A stretch of DNA of 26,124 bases from CAZTYI01 sp964466185 (GTDB lineage Bacteria > Chlamydiota > Chlamydiia > Chlamydiales > SM23-39). The position numbers and the translations under genes were made by a program. The notes beneath the pieces were generated by a model. It made no database searches, was not told the origin of the DNA, and worked only from the letters and a program-made list of their open reading frames with translations. Below are positions 1 through 7,093 of the stretch, one piece after another (within the stretch, counting starts at the first letter, position 1; every line of letters begins with the position of its first letter). The DNA lies in contig CAYXMS010000021.1 in the NCBI GenBank assembly GCA_964466185.1, forward strand, positions 1-26,124, read 5' to 3'.

Positions 1-147
1 TAAACTTTAAGTCTTTTGCTTAGTGGCTTATACTTTTAAATGGTTTTTAAACATGTATTTTTAAAACTTATTTTAATGCAGGTTTACCGCCTTTTTTTCC
101 AAAAAAAGAGGTTTTCTTGCCGATAAATTGATAAGATATAGTGAAAA

Positions 148-1068
148 ATGGCACAGCATTCCATAGCTACAGTTATTAATTTTTGTTCTAATGAAACTGC
201 TTTTTTGAAGCCCTGTTTAACAGAAGCCTTAAAATTTTCTAAAAAAGTCTATGTCGTTGCAGCCGACTATTTTTTTGATGGCACAGAAGAAAATCTGGAT
301 TTGCTTTTCCAGCTTTTTTCGTATTTTCCTAAAGTCCGATTTGTGCTTTATCCTTTTATGCCTAAAAAAATTCAAGCTAAAGCTGGCAAATTATACAAAA
401 AAGTAGGAGAAGATAATTTTTGGCATTCTTTTTCCCGCTTGGTAGGTTTTTTCCAGGTAGATAAAAATATTGAATATACGCTTTTCTTGGATGTCGATGA
501 AATTGTAGACGGCGATCTTTTTCATAAATGGCTGGATACTTGCGAATATCAAAAATATGTATCCGTCAAACCCGCTAATTATTGGTATTTTAGAGAAACT
601 AAATATAGAGCAGATACTTTGGAAGATTCAGCTGTTATGATAAAAAACAGCCAGGTTAAACTAAGCTCTATTTTAAAAAAATCAGAAAGAGCAGCTATTT
701 TTGATGAAGCAGCCGAGCCTAAAATCAGAAAAGTGCTTTTTGAGAGTAAAGCTCTGATTCATCATTACAGCTGGGTGCGGAGTAAACAGCAAATGCTGAA
801 AAAAGTAAAAAGCTGGGGCCATCGAAATGACCGTTTTTGGAGTTTTTTAGTCGCTCAAGAATTTGCTCAAGATTTTCAGGGTAAAGATTTTGTGCATGGA
901 TATTCTTTTCAGGAAGTAAAACCTTTTTATCAAATAAATTTAGAACAGACTTTGCAAGATTTCGTAAAAAATAAAATAAAAGATAAACACTGTTTGAAGA
1001 AAAGGGTTCTGTCAAATATTCAGCCGCTTTCCATGAAGGAAGCTCTTTCCCTGCTCAAGAAAATTTAA
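148..1068 (+). CDS. Probable glycosyltransferase (GT2/GT92-like)
   Basis: A 306-residue protein without signal peptide or membrane segments. The N-terminus (TVINFCSNETAFLKPCL) resembles the start of nucleotide-sugar-dependent glycosyltransferases of the GT-A fold, and a DVDE acidic motif at residues 115-118, preceded by a hydrophobic strand (TLFLDV), is where such enzymes hold the metal and sugar nucleotide. A later HHYSWVRSKQQM segment resembles the acceptor half of GT92/Glyco_tranf_2-type proteins. It would act in the cytoplasm or at the inner face of the membrane, for example in LPS or surface glycan assembly; the acceptor cannot be told. There is no clear Shine-Dalgarno sequence before the ATG. 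The family call rests on motif layout only; the reading frame is certain. Confidence 0.6.
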   Translation: MAQHSIATVINFCSNETAFLKPCLTEALKFSKKVYVVAADYFFDGTEENLDLLFQLFSYFPKVRFVLYPFMPKKIQAKAGKLYKKVGEDNFWHSFSRLVGFFQVDKNIEYTLFLDVDEIVDGDLFHKWLDTCEYQKYVSVKPANYWYFRETKYRADTLEDSAVMIKNSQVKLSSILKKSERAAIFDEAAEPKIRKVLFESKALIHHYSWVRSKQQMLKKVKSWGHRNDRFWSFLVAQEFAQDFQGKDFVHGYSFQEVKPFYQINLEQTLQDFVKNKIKDKHCLKKRVLSNIQPLSMKEALSLLKKI

Positions 1069-1194
1069 CAGCCGTCCGGATATGCCTGTCTTAAAAAATT
1101 TTAATAAAATATTTAAAAGGAAGAGCTTTTGACGGTTAAAAAGAGCTAAAAAGACTTGTCTAAAACCTGTTTTTATAAGATCATATCTAGCAAA

Positions 1195-1271
1195 GCACCG
1201 GTAGCTCAATTGGATAGAGCACCTGGCTACGGACCAGGAGGTTAGAGGTTCGAGTCCTCTTCGGTGCGCCA
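1195..1271 (+). tRNA. tRNA-Arg (anticodon ACG)
   Basis: A full cloverleaf can be drawn. The acceptor arm is GCACCGG paired with TCGGTGC (one G-U pair). The D arm is GCTC/GAGC. The anticodon arm is CCTGG-CTACGGA-CCAGG with ACG at positions 34-36. The T arm is AGAGG-TTCGAGT-CCTCT. The discriminator is G and CCA is encoded at 1269-1271. The ACG anticodon needs A34-to-inosine editing (TadA) to read CGU, CGC and CGA. The gene stands alone between two protein genes on the same strand and is not part of an rRNA operon. Confidence 0.97.
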
Positions 1272-1283
1272 TTTTGTCATTAA

Positions 1284-1928
1284 ATGTTAGCTTTTATGTT
1301 TTTAAAGATTTTTGTTTTAGGGCCTCTTGCTAATAATACCATTATTATTGGCTGTGAAAAAGAACATGCAGCAGCAGTGATCGATCCTTCTTTTGAAGCT
1401 GCTGAAAAAATTTTAACTTATCTGAAAAAGAAAAATTTGAAATTGAAGGCTATTCTTTTAACCCATTCGCATTGGGATCATATTGCCGGAGTTAAAGCCT
1501 TAAAAGAAAAAATTGATGTTTCTGTATATGTACATGAGCTGGATCGGGAAAATCTGGAAAAGCCCGGTAGTGATGGACTGGTTTTAATGTATGATATAGA
1601 AGGGGTCAAAGCGGATTATCTTCTTAAGGATCAGGACATGGTTCAGATCGGTTCGATTGCTTTAAAAGTTTTGCATACTCCAGGACATACGCCCGGCAGC
1701 GTCTGTTATTTTGCGGAAAAAGAAAAAATCCTGTTTTCCGGAGACACGTTGTTTAAAGGTTCAATGGGAGCTGTCCATTTTCCTGCTTCTTCTGCAAAAG
1801 ACATGTGGCAGTCTTTAAAAAAACTTTCTCTTTTGCCTCCAAAGACTGAAGTGTTTCCGGGCCATGGCAGAAATACAACCATCAAACAAGAAAATTGGCT
1901 CTCCCGTGCCGAAGAACTTTTCTCTTGA
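1284..1928 (+). CDS. Metallo-beta-lactamase-fold hydrolase (glyoxalase II/YcbL-like)
   Basis: A 214-residue cytoplasmic hydrolase with the complete metal-binding set of the glyoxalase II-type MBL fold: THSHWDH (His61, His63, Asp65, His66), HTPGHTPGS (His131, His135), SGDTLF (Asp154) and PGHGRNT (His194). It is shorter than true hydroxyacylglutathione hydrolases (about 250 residues) because the C-terminal glutathione-binding extension is missing, so it matches the YcbL-like subgroup whose natural thioester substrate is uncertain. The start may be the first ATG or the ATG four codons later at 1296; neither has a good ribosome binding site. It follows the tRNA by 12 bases and may be partly read from the tRNA promoter. 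Confidence 0.88.
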   Translation: MLAFMFLKIFVLGPLANNTIIIGCEKEHAAAVIDPSFEAAEKILTYLKKKNLKLKAILLTHSHWDHIAGVKALKEKIDVSVYVHELDRENLEKPGSDGLVLMYDIEGVKADYLLKDQDMVQIGSIALKVLHTPGHTPGSVCYFAEKEKILFSGDTLFKGSMGAVHFPASSAKDMWQSLKKLSLLPPKTEVFPGHGRNTTIKQENWLSRAEELFS

Positions 1929-2005
1929 AAATTGCAGGCTGTTTTTGGTTCTTTGTTTTTAATTGTTTTTTCCGTCTTTTGTTTTAAATCTGTTTTAGCT
2001 ACTAT

Positions 2006-2034
2006 TTGTGATAGTGTAACTCTTACATTATTAA
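2006..2034 (+). promoter_or_regulatory. Possible sigma-70-type promoter for the small secreted protein and murJ
   Basis: TTGTGA (2006-2011) and TATTAA (2029-2034) are separated by exactly 17 bases, about 60 bases before the start at 2093. The -35 box sits inside a small inverted repeat, ACTAT-TTGTG-ATAGT (2001-2015). Support is by consensus match alone in an AT-rich background. Confidence 0.35.
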
Positions 2035-2092
2035 TATGATTCAATTGGCATTGTGCTTTAATTGGATTGTTTTTAACCAAAGGAGTGCTTAT

Positions 2093-2290
2093 ATGAAAAA
2101 GTATTTATCTTTATTGTTTTCCGCTTTGATTTTATCAGTTTCTTATGTTTCTGCTGAAGATACAGCTCAAGAGCCTGCTACAGAAAATCCTGCATCAGAA
2201 GAAAAAAATGATAACAAAGATGCGGCTGTAAATGAAGTTGTTGTTTCTGATGGTTCTGCAGAAACTGATGATGAAGTAGAACGTAAGTAA
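2093..2290 (+). CDS. Small secreted acidic protein, unknown function
   Basis: A 65-residue protein chosen from the ATG at 2093 because AAAGGAG lies 7 bases upstream and because this start gives a classic signal peptide: MKKY, a hydrophobic core, then SVSYVSA as the cleavage site at about residue 21. The mature chain of about 44 residues is almost entirely Glu, Asp, Ala, Asn, Thr and Ser with no Cys and no predicted fold, and ends in a short basic tail (VERK). It would be a strongly acidic, probably disordered periplasmic or exported peptide. It lies 12 bases before murJ and is probably co-transcribed with it. I do not recognise the family. The longer in-frame start at 2036 would bury the signal peptide and is rejected. 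Confidence 0.72.
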   Translation: MKKYLSLLFSALILSVSYVSAEDTAQEPATENPASEEKNDNKDAAVNEVVVSDGSAETDDEVERK

Positions 2291-2302
2291 CAATTTAATT
2301 GC

Positions 2303-3949
2303 ATGAGGCCAGCGTCAACTGAAATATCTTTACATACGAAAAGATTTTTCTCTGCCGTATTTTTAAGCCGCTTAAGTGGCTTTTTACGGGACTTGGCGAT
2401 GGCCTTTTCTTTTGGCGACAATGTGTCTGTCGCTGCTTTTTTTGTAGCTTTCCGCTTGGCTAATTTATTACGGAGACTTCTGGGGGAAGGCCCTTTTCAG
2501 GCTGCTTTTGTGCCCTACTTTGAAGGGCTGCGTGTTCAAAGTTTAAATAAAGCTTTAGATTTTTTTCGGCGGCTTTCTTTTCTGATCGCATTTTTTTTAA
2601 TCTTTGCTACCATTGCAGTAGAGATCATTTTATTTATACTTTTAAAAATCCGTTTTTTTTCTCCAGCTAACCAGGAAATTGCTTATTTGGCAGCTTGGCT
2701 TTTCCCGGCAGTTATTTTTATCTGCCTTTATGGTCTTAATCTTTCTTTTCTGCAATGTTTTGAAATATTTTTCATACCTAATTTAGCGCCTGTTATTTGT
2801 AATCTTTTCTGGATTTTGGGAGCTTTTTTGTTAAAAGGACAGCCTATTTTAAAAGCTTTGACCCTACTTTCGCAATTCGTAGTAGCGGGTTTTGTTGGAC
2901 AGTGGCTTGTGACCTTGCCGCAAGTTTTCAAACAGACTACCTTTCGTTTAAGACAATGGGTGGTTTGGGAAATGCCTAAAGAAGTTAAAAATCTCATTAA
3001 AGCTTTTTCGGTTAGTGCTATTGGCGTTGGTACTTTACAAATTAATGCTTTTTTAGACACTTTATTTGCCAGGTCGGCTGATTTAAAAGGGCCTGGCTAT
3101 CTTTGGTATTCTATTCGTTTAGAACAGTTGGCTTTAGCTGTTTTTGGCATTGCTTGCATTAATACAGTGATGCCCAGACTGTCCAGAGCGATTAAAGAAC
3201 AGGACCATGAAAAAAGTTTTTGGCTTTTTAACCAAAGCTATAGGCGCATATTAGTGGTGATGCTTTTTTGTTCTTTTACGATTATCGCTTTAGGTCCGTC
3301 TGCTTTAAATCTGTTATATGGAAGGGGCGATTTCTCTGCTTTGGCAGTAGCGAATACTGCTTTTTGCCTTTTAGCTTATGGTTTAGGGCTTGTGCCGGCA
3401 GCTATGACAATTTTATTTTCTTCTGTTTTTTATGCCCGGAATAATTTTCGTCTGCCCATGTTTTTCGCTTTGTTGGCGGTAGGCTTGAATATTGGCTTAA
3501 ATGCTTTATTTGTCTTTATCTTAAAATTGGGCCCTTACAGCATAGCATTAGCTACCAGTCTGAGTTCTTTGTTTAATTTTTATCTGTTGAAAAAAACGGC
3601 TGTAAAAATTGGTTATCAAAGTTCTTTTTGTAAAAGGTCTTTTCGGTTGTTAAGATTAAATCTTACTTTTATTAGTGCTTTTATGGCTGTTTTTATTGTG
3701 GATCATATGTGGTTGCATAAAACTTTGTTGCATATGTTTAGCTTTTTTTTTACTTTTAACCGGCCTTTTTTTACGCGTATATTTTCTGAGCAGTTATTTC
3801 ATTTTTCTCTGTTATCTTTAGTTTTTCTGGTTGTTTTAGCTGTATCTGCCGTTTTTTTTAAAGCACATGATTTGATAGAAGTATTTTCAGAATTTTTCTT
3901 GAAACAAGAAACGGTTCAAAAAACAGTCCAAGGTGAAAATCAGTCTTAA
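2303..3949 (+). CDS. murJ: Lipid II flippase MurJ (MviN)
   Basis: A 548-residue polytopic inner-membrane protein of the MOP exporter superfamily that moves lipid II across the cytoplasmic membrane for peptidoglycan synthesis. The N-terminus carries the MurJ signature SRLSGFLRD followed by LRRLLGEGPFQAAFVPYF (the loop with the conserved charged residues), and about 13-14 hydrophobic segments follow. Length is slightly above the usual 510-520 because of an extended last hydrophobic region and a polar tail. It sits 12 bases behind the small secreted protein. The stop codon lies in the palindrome AGTCTTAAGACT (3942-3953). Its presence implies that the organism makes lipid II, as Chlamydiota do even when peptidoglycan is limited to the division septum. 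Confidence 0.95.
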   Translation: MRPASTEISLHTKRFFSAVFLSRLSGFLRDLAMAFSFGDNVSVAAFFVAFRLANLLRRLLGEGPFQAAFVPYFEGLRVQSLNKALDFFRRLSFLIAFFLIFATIAVEIILFILLKIRFFSPANQEIAYLAAWLFPAVIFICLYGLNLSFLQCFEIFFIPNLAPVICNLFWILGAFLLKGQPILKALTLLSQFVVAGFVGQWLVTLPQVFKQTTFRLRQWVVWEMPKEVKNLIKAFSVSAIGVGTLQINAFLDTLFARSADLKGPGYLWYSIRLEQLALAVFGIACINTVMPRLSRAIKEQDHEKSFWLFNQSYRRILVVMLFCSFTIIALGPSALNLLYGRGDFSALAVANTAFCLLAYGLGLVPAAMTILFSSVFYARNNFRLPMFFALLAVGLNIGLNALFVFILKLGPYSIALATSLSSLFNFYLLKKTAVKIGYQSSFCKRSFRLLRLNLTFISAFMAVFIVDHMWLHKTLLHMFSFFFTFNRPFFTRIFSEQLFHFSLLSLVFLVVLAVSAVFFKAHDLIEVFSEFFLKQETVQKTVQGENQS

Positions 3950-4033
3950 GACTTATACAATATTTGAGAGGTTATCCATACTAAAACAAGTATTTTTATC
4001 TAGGTTTTTGAGATGTTAGAAGATGACAAAAAA

Positions 4034-5251
4034 TTAAAATTCGGCTCTTAAAGAAAAAACAAAGCTGGAAATTTGTAAAGTTGAGTTAAGATCATTTAAA
4101 TTGCTGATGGTGCTTTTAATATCGGGCCAGAGTTCAAACTGCCAGCCAGTTCTGGCGGCTAGAAATAATTTGTCTTTGAGCAGGTTGCCACCTATGGAAC
4201 AGCCGGCAAAAATTTTAAAATAAGGCTTGATCAGCCATTCTTCCGATGATACTTCCAAATTTTCCTGTTCTAAATGGCCGGAGTCTTGAACTGTAGTTAG
4301 CGTAATTTTAGTTCTTCCATAAAGCAGAGCAGTTTGCAATTCGGCTAAAATACAAAAATGGCGGGCTAGTTGAAAATAATTGTTCAAAGCAAAAGAAAGG
4401 CCATAGCCATTGTATTTATAAGGCAAAGTCATATGTTTGGGAAAATTTTCAGATAGCGATGTGCGGGCAAAAATAAAAAATTCTTTTTTTAAATAAGCCC
4501 ATTTAAAGCCGATAGCAGGACGCATAGAAAAAAGTTTGCTGGTATAAAAACTCTTGCCTAGTTCTACATCAACTGTATCCAGATCGAATTTAATGTAAGA
4601 TGAGTTATAATTGACAAAGTCAGTGCTGGTTAAATCCTCTTCATTAAAGCGTGCCATGGTTTGGATTTCATAGCTGTCGCTTTCCAAGGTTTCTGTTTTT
4701 TTGCCGGAAAGAGAGGTCCAGTAACTGTATAAATCAAACTGGTCGCGGTTGAAATTTAAGCCGAAACCAATTTTCCAGCCAATTTCCCAATCAAAATCAA
4801 TCAGCTTTGCTTTTTGTTTGAGAGAAGTGGGATCGTCATTTAGGTTAGTTTTAGCAGGTAAAAAATTGGGACTCTTCGGCTTGGCATATAAAAATTCAGC
4901 AGTAAAAAAAGGACCATATACCGGCTTGTTAGAATAGGAAAGAGGATGCTTAAATTTTTTCTTTTTATCTTTCTTTTTTTTCTTCTTCAGTTTTTTTTGT
5001 TCTTTTTCTTTTTGCTTTTGCTCTTGTTTTTTTTGCTTTGCTGCTTTTTCCCGGCTTTTTTTATAAGCTTTTAGATTTTTTTCGTTTTTAGAAAGTTTTT
5101 TTTGTTCTTTTTGTTCTATAGCAGCCTCTTTTGCAGAGAAGAAAAAAGCAGAAGGTTCTGGTTTTTTAATATCAATTAAAATTTCGGAAAAGCCCGAGTT
5201 GAAATAAATAAAAAAAAAGAACAGAAAAAAAACAGATTTTAATTGTAACAT
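4034..5251 (-). CDS. MOMP-like outer membrane beta-barrel (Lpg1974 type) with lysine-rich insert
   Basis: A 405-residue protein with an N-terminal signal peptide (very Phe-rich core, residues 5-18, cleavage near residue 22), then a strikingly Lys/Glu/Gln-rich stretch at residues 41-101, then about 300 residues of beta-barrel-like sequence. Barrel features: alternating hydrophobic strands, GPFFTAEFLYAKPKSPNF at the barrel start, DLYSYWTSL, MRPAIGFKWAYLKKEF, LLYGR, GWQFELWPDI, and a C-terminal Phe as expected for BamA-assembled proteins. These blocks resemble the Legionella Lpg1974/MOMP family that is expanded in environmental Chlamydiota, so a porin or adhesin of the outer membrane is likely. 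The lysine-rich segment is unusual for this family. Convergent with murJ; enolase lies upstream on the same strand. Confidence 0.75.
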   Translation of the reverse strand: MLQLKSVFFLFFFFIYFNSGFSEILIDIKKPEPSAFFFSAKEAAIEQKEQKKLSKNEKNLKAYKKSREKAAKQKKQEQKQKEKEQKKLKKKKKKDKKKKFKHPLSYSNKPVYGPFFTAEFLYAKPKSPNFLPAKTNLNDDPTSLKQKAKLIDFDWEIGWKIGFGLNFNRDQFDLYSYWTSLSGKKTETLESDSYEIQTMARFNEEDLTSTDFVNYNSSYIKFDLDTVDVELGKSFYTSKLFSMRPAIGFKWAYLKKEFFIFARTSLSENFPKHMTLPYKYNGYGLSFALNNYFQLARHFCILAELQTALLYGRTKITLTTVQDSGHLEQENLEVSSEEWLIKPYFKIFAGCSIGGNLLKDKLFLAARTGWQFELWPDIKSTISNLNDLNSTLQISSFVFSLRAEF

Positions 5252-5327
5252 AGGCCATTTTAAAAAATAAGTTATATTATTAGATAAGCCAAGAATTTAA
5301 GCCAAGAGAAAGATCAGACAAAATATT

Positions 5328-6581
5328 TTAAAGTAAAAAGTTTTCGATTTCTAAAAGCCTATTATATTTACAGATTCTTTCTGATCTGGAAAGGGAACCG
5401 GTTTTTATAAATTTAGAACAGCTGGCAACAGCCAAATCGGCAATAAATGCATCTTCTGTATCTCCTGATCTATGGGAAATAATAGTTGTAAAATCATTTT
5501 TCCGAGCAAGTTCTATAGTTTTAAAGGTTTCTGTTAAAGTCCCTACCTGGTTAGGCTTGATTAAAATAGCATTGGCAGCTTTTTCCTTAATGCCCTTTTT
5601 TAAAATTTTGGGATTGGTAACAAACAGGTCATCTCCAACAATAATTGTATTAGATAATTTTTCGGTTATTTTTTTCCAGCCCTCCCAATCATTTTCATCA
5701 AGGCCATCTTCGATTGAGATCAAGGGGAAATCTTGCGTAAATTTAGCTAAATACTCAATTTGCTCGTCTGCTGTTTTTTCTTTGAAATTTTCTCCTTTGT
5801 TCTTTTTTTTCATTTCTAAATATTTATGGTTTTGAGCGTCATAGAAAGAAGAAGCGGCAGCATCAATAGCCAGCTCTACATCATCTTTGAGTTTAAAGCC
5901 GGCCTGTTCGATAGCCTGGCAAATTAAGGTAAAAGCTTCTTCTTCGGATTTTAAATCCGGAGCAAAACCGCCTTCATCGCCGACAGAGGTTTTATACCCA
6001 TCTTTTTTTAAAATGGATTTTAAAGACCAGAAAATTTCAGATCCGTAGCGTAAGGCTTCTTTAAAAGAAGAAGCTTTCGGGCAGATCATAAATTCTTGGA
6101 TGTCCAAAGAACTGTCGGCATGTACGCCTCCATTGATAATATTCATCATAGGTCTGGGAAGCGTATATTTCTGTTGTTTTTTTAAATGGCGGAAAAGAGG
6201 CTCTTTTTCCGATACGGCAGCGACTCTGGCTGCAGCGAGAGAAACTCCAACAATCGCATTGGCTCCCAGTTTGGATTTGTTTTCAGTGCCGTCCGCTTCT
6301 ATCATTAAAGTATCTATTTTTTCTAGATTTAATTTGCAACCGGCAAGCAGTTTTTGAATTGGGCCGTTAACATTGTCTACGGCTTTGGTTACTCCTTTGC
6401 CCCGATATCTTTTAGGATCTTCATCTCTGAGTTCGCAAGCCTCTTTGTCTCCCTTGGAGGCGCCGGAAGGGACTTTGGCAGAAGCGATTGCTCCTTTTTT
6501 AGTTTTTACAATTACTTCCAAAGTGGGATTGCCTCTGGAATCTAAGATCTCCATGGCATGTAAAGAAGCTATATGATCCAT
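5328..6581 (-). CDS. eno: Enolase (phosphopyruvate hydratase)
   Basis: A 417-residue glycolytic enzyme converting 2-phosphoglycerate to phosphoenolpyruvate. All family blocks are present: LDSRGNPTLEV near the N-terminus, the mobile loops SGASKGDKEA and GGVHADSSLDIQEFM, SVGDEGGFAP (catalytic Glu), AIDAAASSFYD and SIEDGLDENDW (metal ligands), GDDLFVTN, LIKPNQVGTLTE (catalytic Lys) and ISHRSGDTED. The HAD loop reads SSL where NNV/NNL is usual, a conservative oddity. The chain is slightly shorter than the usual 425-435. AAGGAT sits 8 bases before the ATG. The 500 bases upstream hold no gene and could contain its leader. Confidence 0.97.
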   Translation of the reverse strand: MDHIASLHAMEILDSRGNPTLEVIVKTKKGAIASAKVPSGASKGDKEACELRDEDPKRYRGKGVTKAVDNVNGPIQKLLAGCKLNLEKIDTLMIEADGTENKSKLGANAIVGVSLAAARVAAVSEKEPLFRHLKKQQKYTLPRPMMNIINGGVHADSSLDIQEFMICPKASSFKEALRYGSEIFWSLKSILKKDGYKTSVGDEGGFAPDLKSEEEAFTLICQAIEQAGFKLKDDVELAIDAAASSFYDAQNHKYLEMKKKNKGENFKEKTADEQIEYLAKFTQDFPLISIEDGLDENDWEGWKKITEKLSNTIIVGDDLFVTNPKILKKGIKEKAANAILIKPNQVGTLTETFKTIELARKNDFTTIISHRSGDTEDAFIADLAVASCSKFIKTGSLSRSERICKYNRLLEIENFLL

Positions 6582-6780
6582 AAAAAATTATCCTTGGTTT
6601 TTAAATACATGTTGTCGGCTTTTTAATGCTTACAACCTCTAAATTTAATGTTAAAACTTAATTTGTTAAAAGAAAACTCTAAAAATAAAAACGTATTAAG
6701 TGTTTATATTATGTTTGAGCTTATATAAGTAGGAGGAAATTAAATGCCGTTTTGCAGAGATTTAAAAATATGAGGAATAT

Positions 6781-7080
6781 TGGCCGACTTTATCATTAAC
6801 ACACCGTAAAACCCAGTTTTTTAGAACTGGAATACAAGGTGCAAAATATTTTTTCCATTAAAAATTAACAAAAGTTAAACCTTTAACTGCATAATCCTAT
6901 TAAGGATTGGTGGCATATCCACTGGGTGAGTACAAAGTCTCTGCTAGTTTTAAGCTAGTATAAATGCAAGCGTTTCTACCATTGCCAGAAAGTGTTAAAA
7001 AATAAGGCCGTCGGTACGTCGGTAAGCCTGGCGAGCTGCCGGGGTTGCTCGGAGCCGGGAACTAGGAATCTTTTGTCTTT
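6781..7080. ncRNA. Candidate structured RNA in a gene-free stretch, strand unknown
   Basis: The 512 bases between eno and the methyltransferase gene (6582-7093) have no gene but are full of short perfect hairpins: CCAGTT/AACTGG (6813-6830), closed further out by CACC (6802-6805)/GGTG (6838-6841); AGTTAAA/TTTAACT (6873-6888); AATCCT/AGGATT (6893-6908); GGTGG/CCACT (6909-6923); TGCTAG/CTAGTA (6942-6960, one G-T); and CCTGGC/GCCGGG (7027-7043, one G-T). Bases 7003-7060 are clearly GC-rich against the AT-rich surroundings and contain a tandem GTCGGTA repeat (7010-7016, 7018-7024). Long-range pairs GCCGAC (6783-6788)/GTCGGT (7010-7015) and GACTTT (6786-6791)/AAAGTC (6934-6939) are possible. It does not match the conserved cores of RNase P RNA, tmRNA or SRP RNA. 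Call is by structure and composition only. Confidence 0.4.
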
Positions 7081-7093
7081 AGGCGAAGGAGGT

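Noticed and set aside
1195..1271. tRNA-Arg as an integration site of a mobile element.
   Set aside because: No integrase gene and no repeat of the tRNA 3' end is visible downstream within the window.
1706..2080. Minus-strand ORF of 124 codons over the end of the MBL-fold gene.
   Set aside because: It overlaps the conserved HTPGH and PGHG coding region and the promoter region of the next gene; no start signal or homology.
2036..2092. Upstream start for the small secreted protein.
   Set aside because: It would put 19 extra residues ahead of a perfect signal peptide and ignore the AAAGGAG before the ATG at 2093.
3942..3953. Palindrome AGTCTTAAGACT at the murJ stop as a terminator.
   Set aside because: It has no loop or T-run, and a 12-base palindrome is not rare by chance at this length.
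4749..4937. Plus-strand ORF of 62 codons inside the MOMP-like gene.
   Set aside because: It lies wholly within a well-supported opposite-strand gene, has no ribosome binding site and no recognisable domain.
6781..7080. Minus-strand group I intron: GCAGAGACTTT resembles the R element and GATAAAGTC the S element, with perfect GACTTT/AAAGTC pairing for P7.
   Set aside because: No convincing P and Q elements lie upstream, there is no interrupted gene or tRNA around it, and the match is limited to these short strings.
6781..7080. RNase P RNA, tmRNA or SRP RNA in the gene-free stretch.
   Set aside because: GGAAAGTCC-type, tRNA-like GGTTCGA ends with a resume ORF, and the CCGGAAGGAAGCAG core were sought on both strands and not found.
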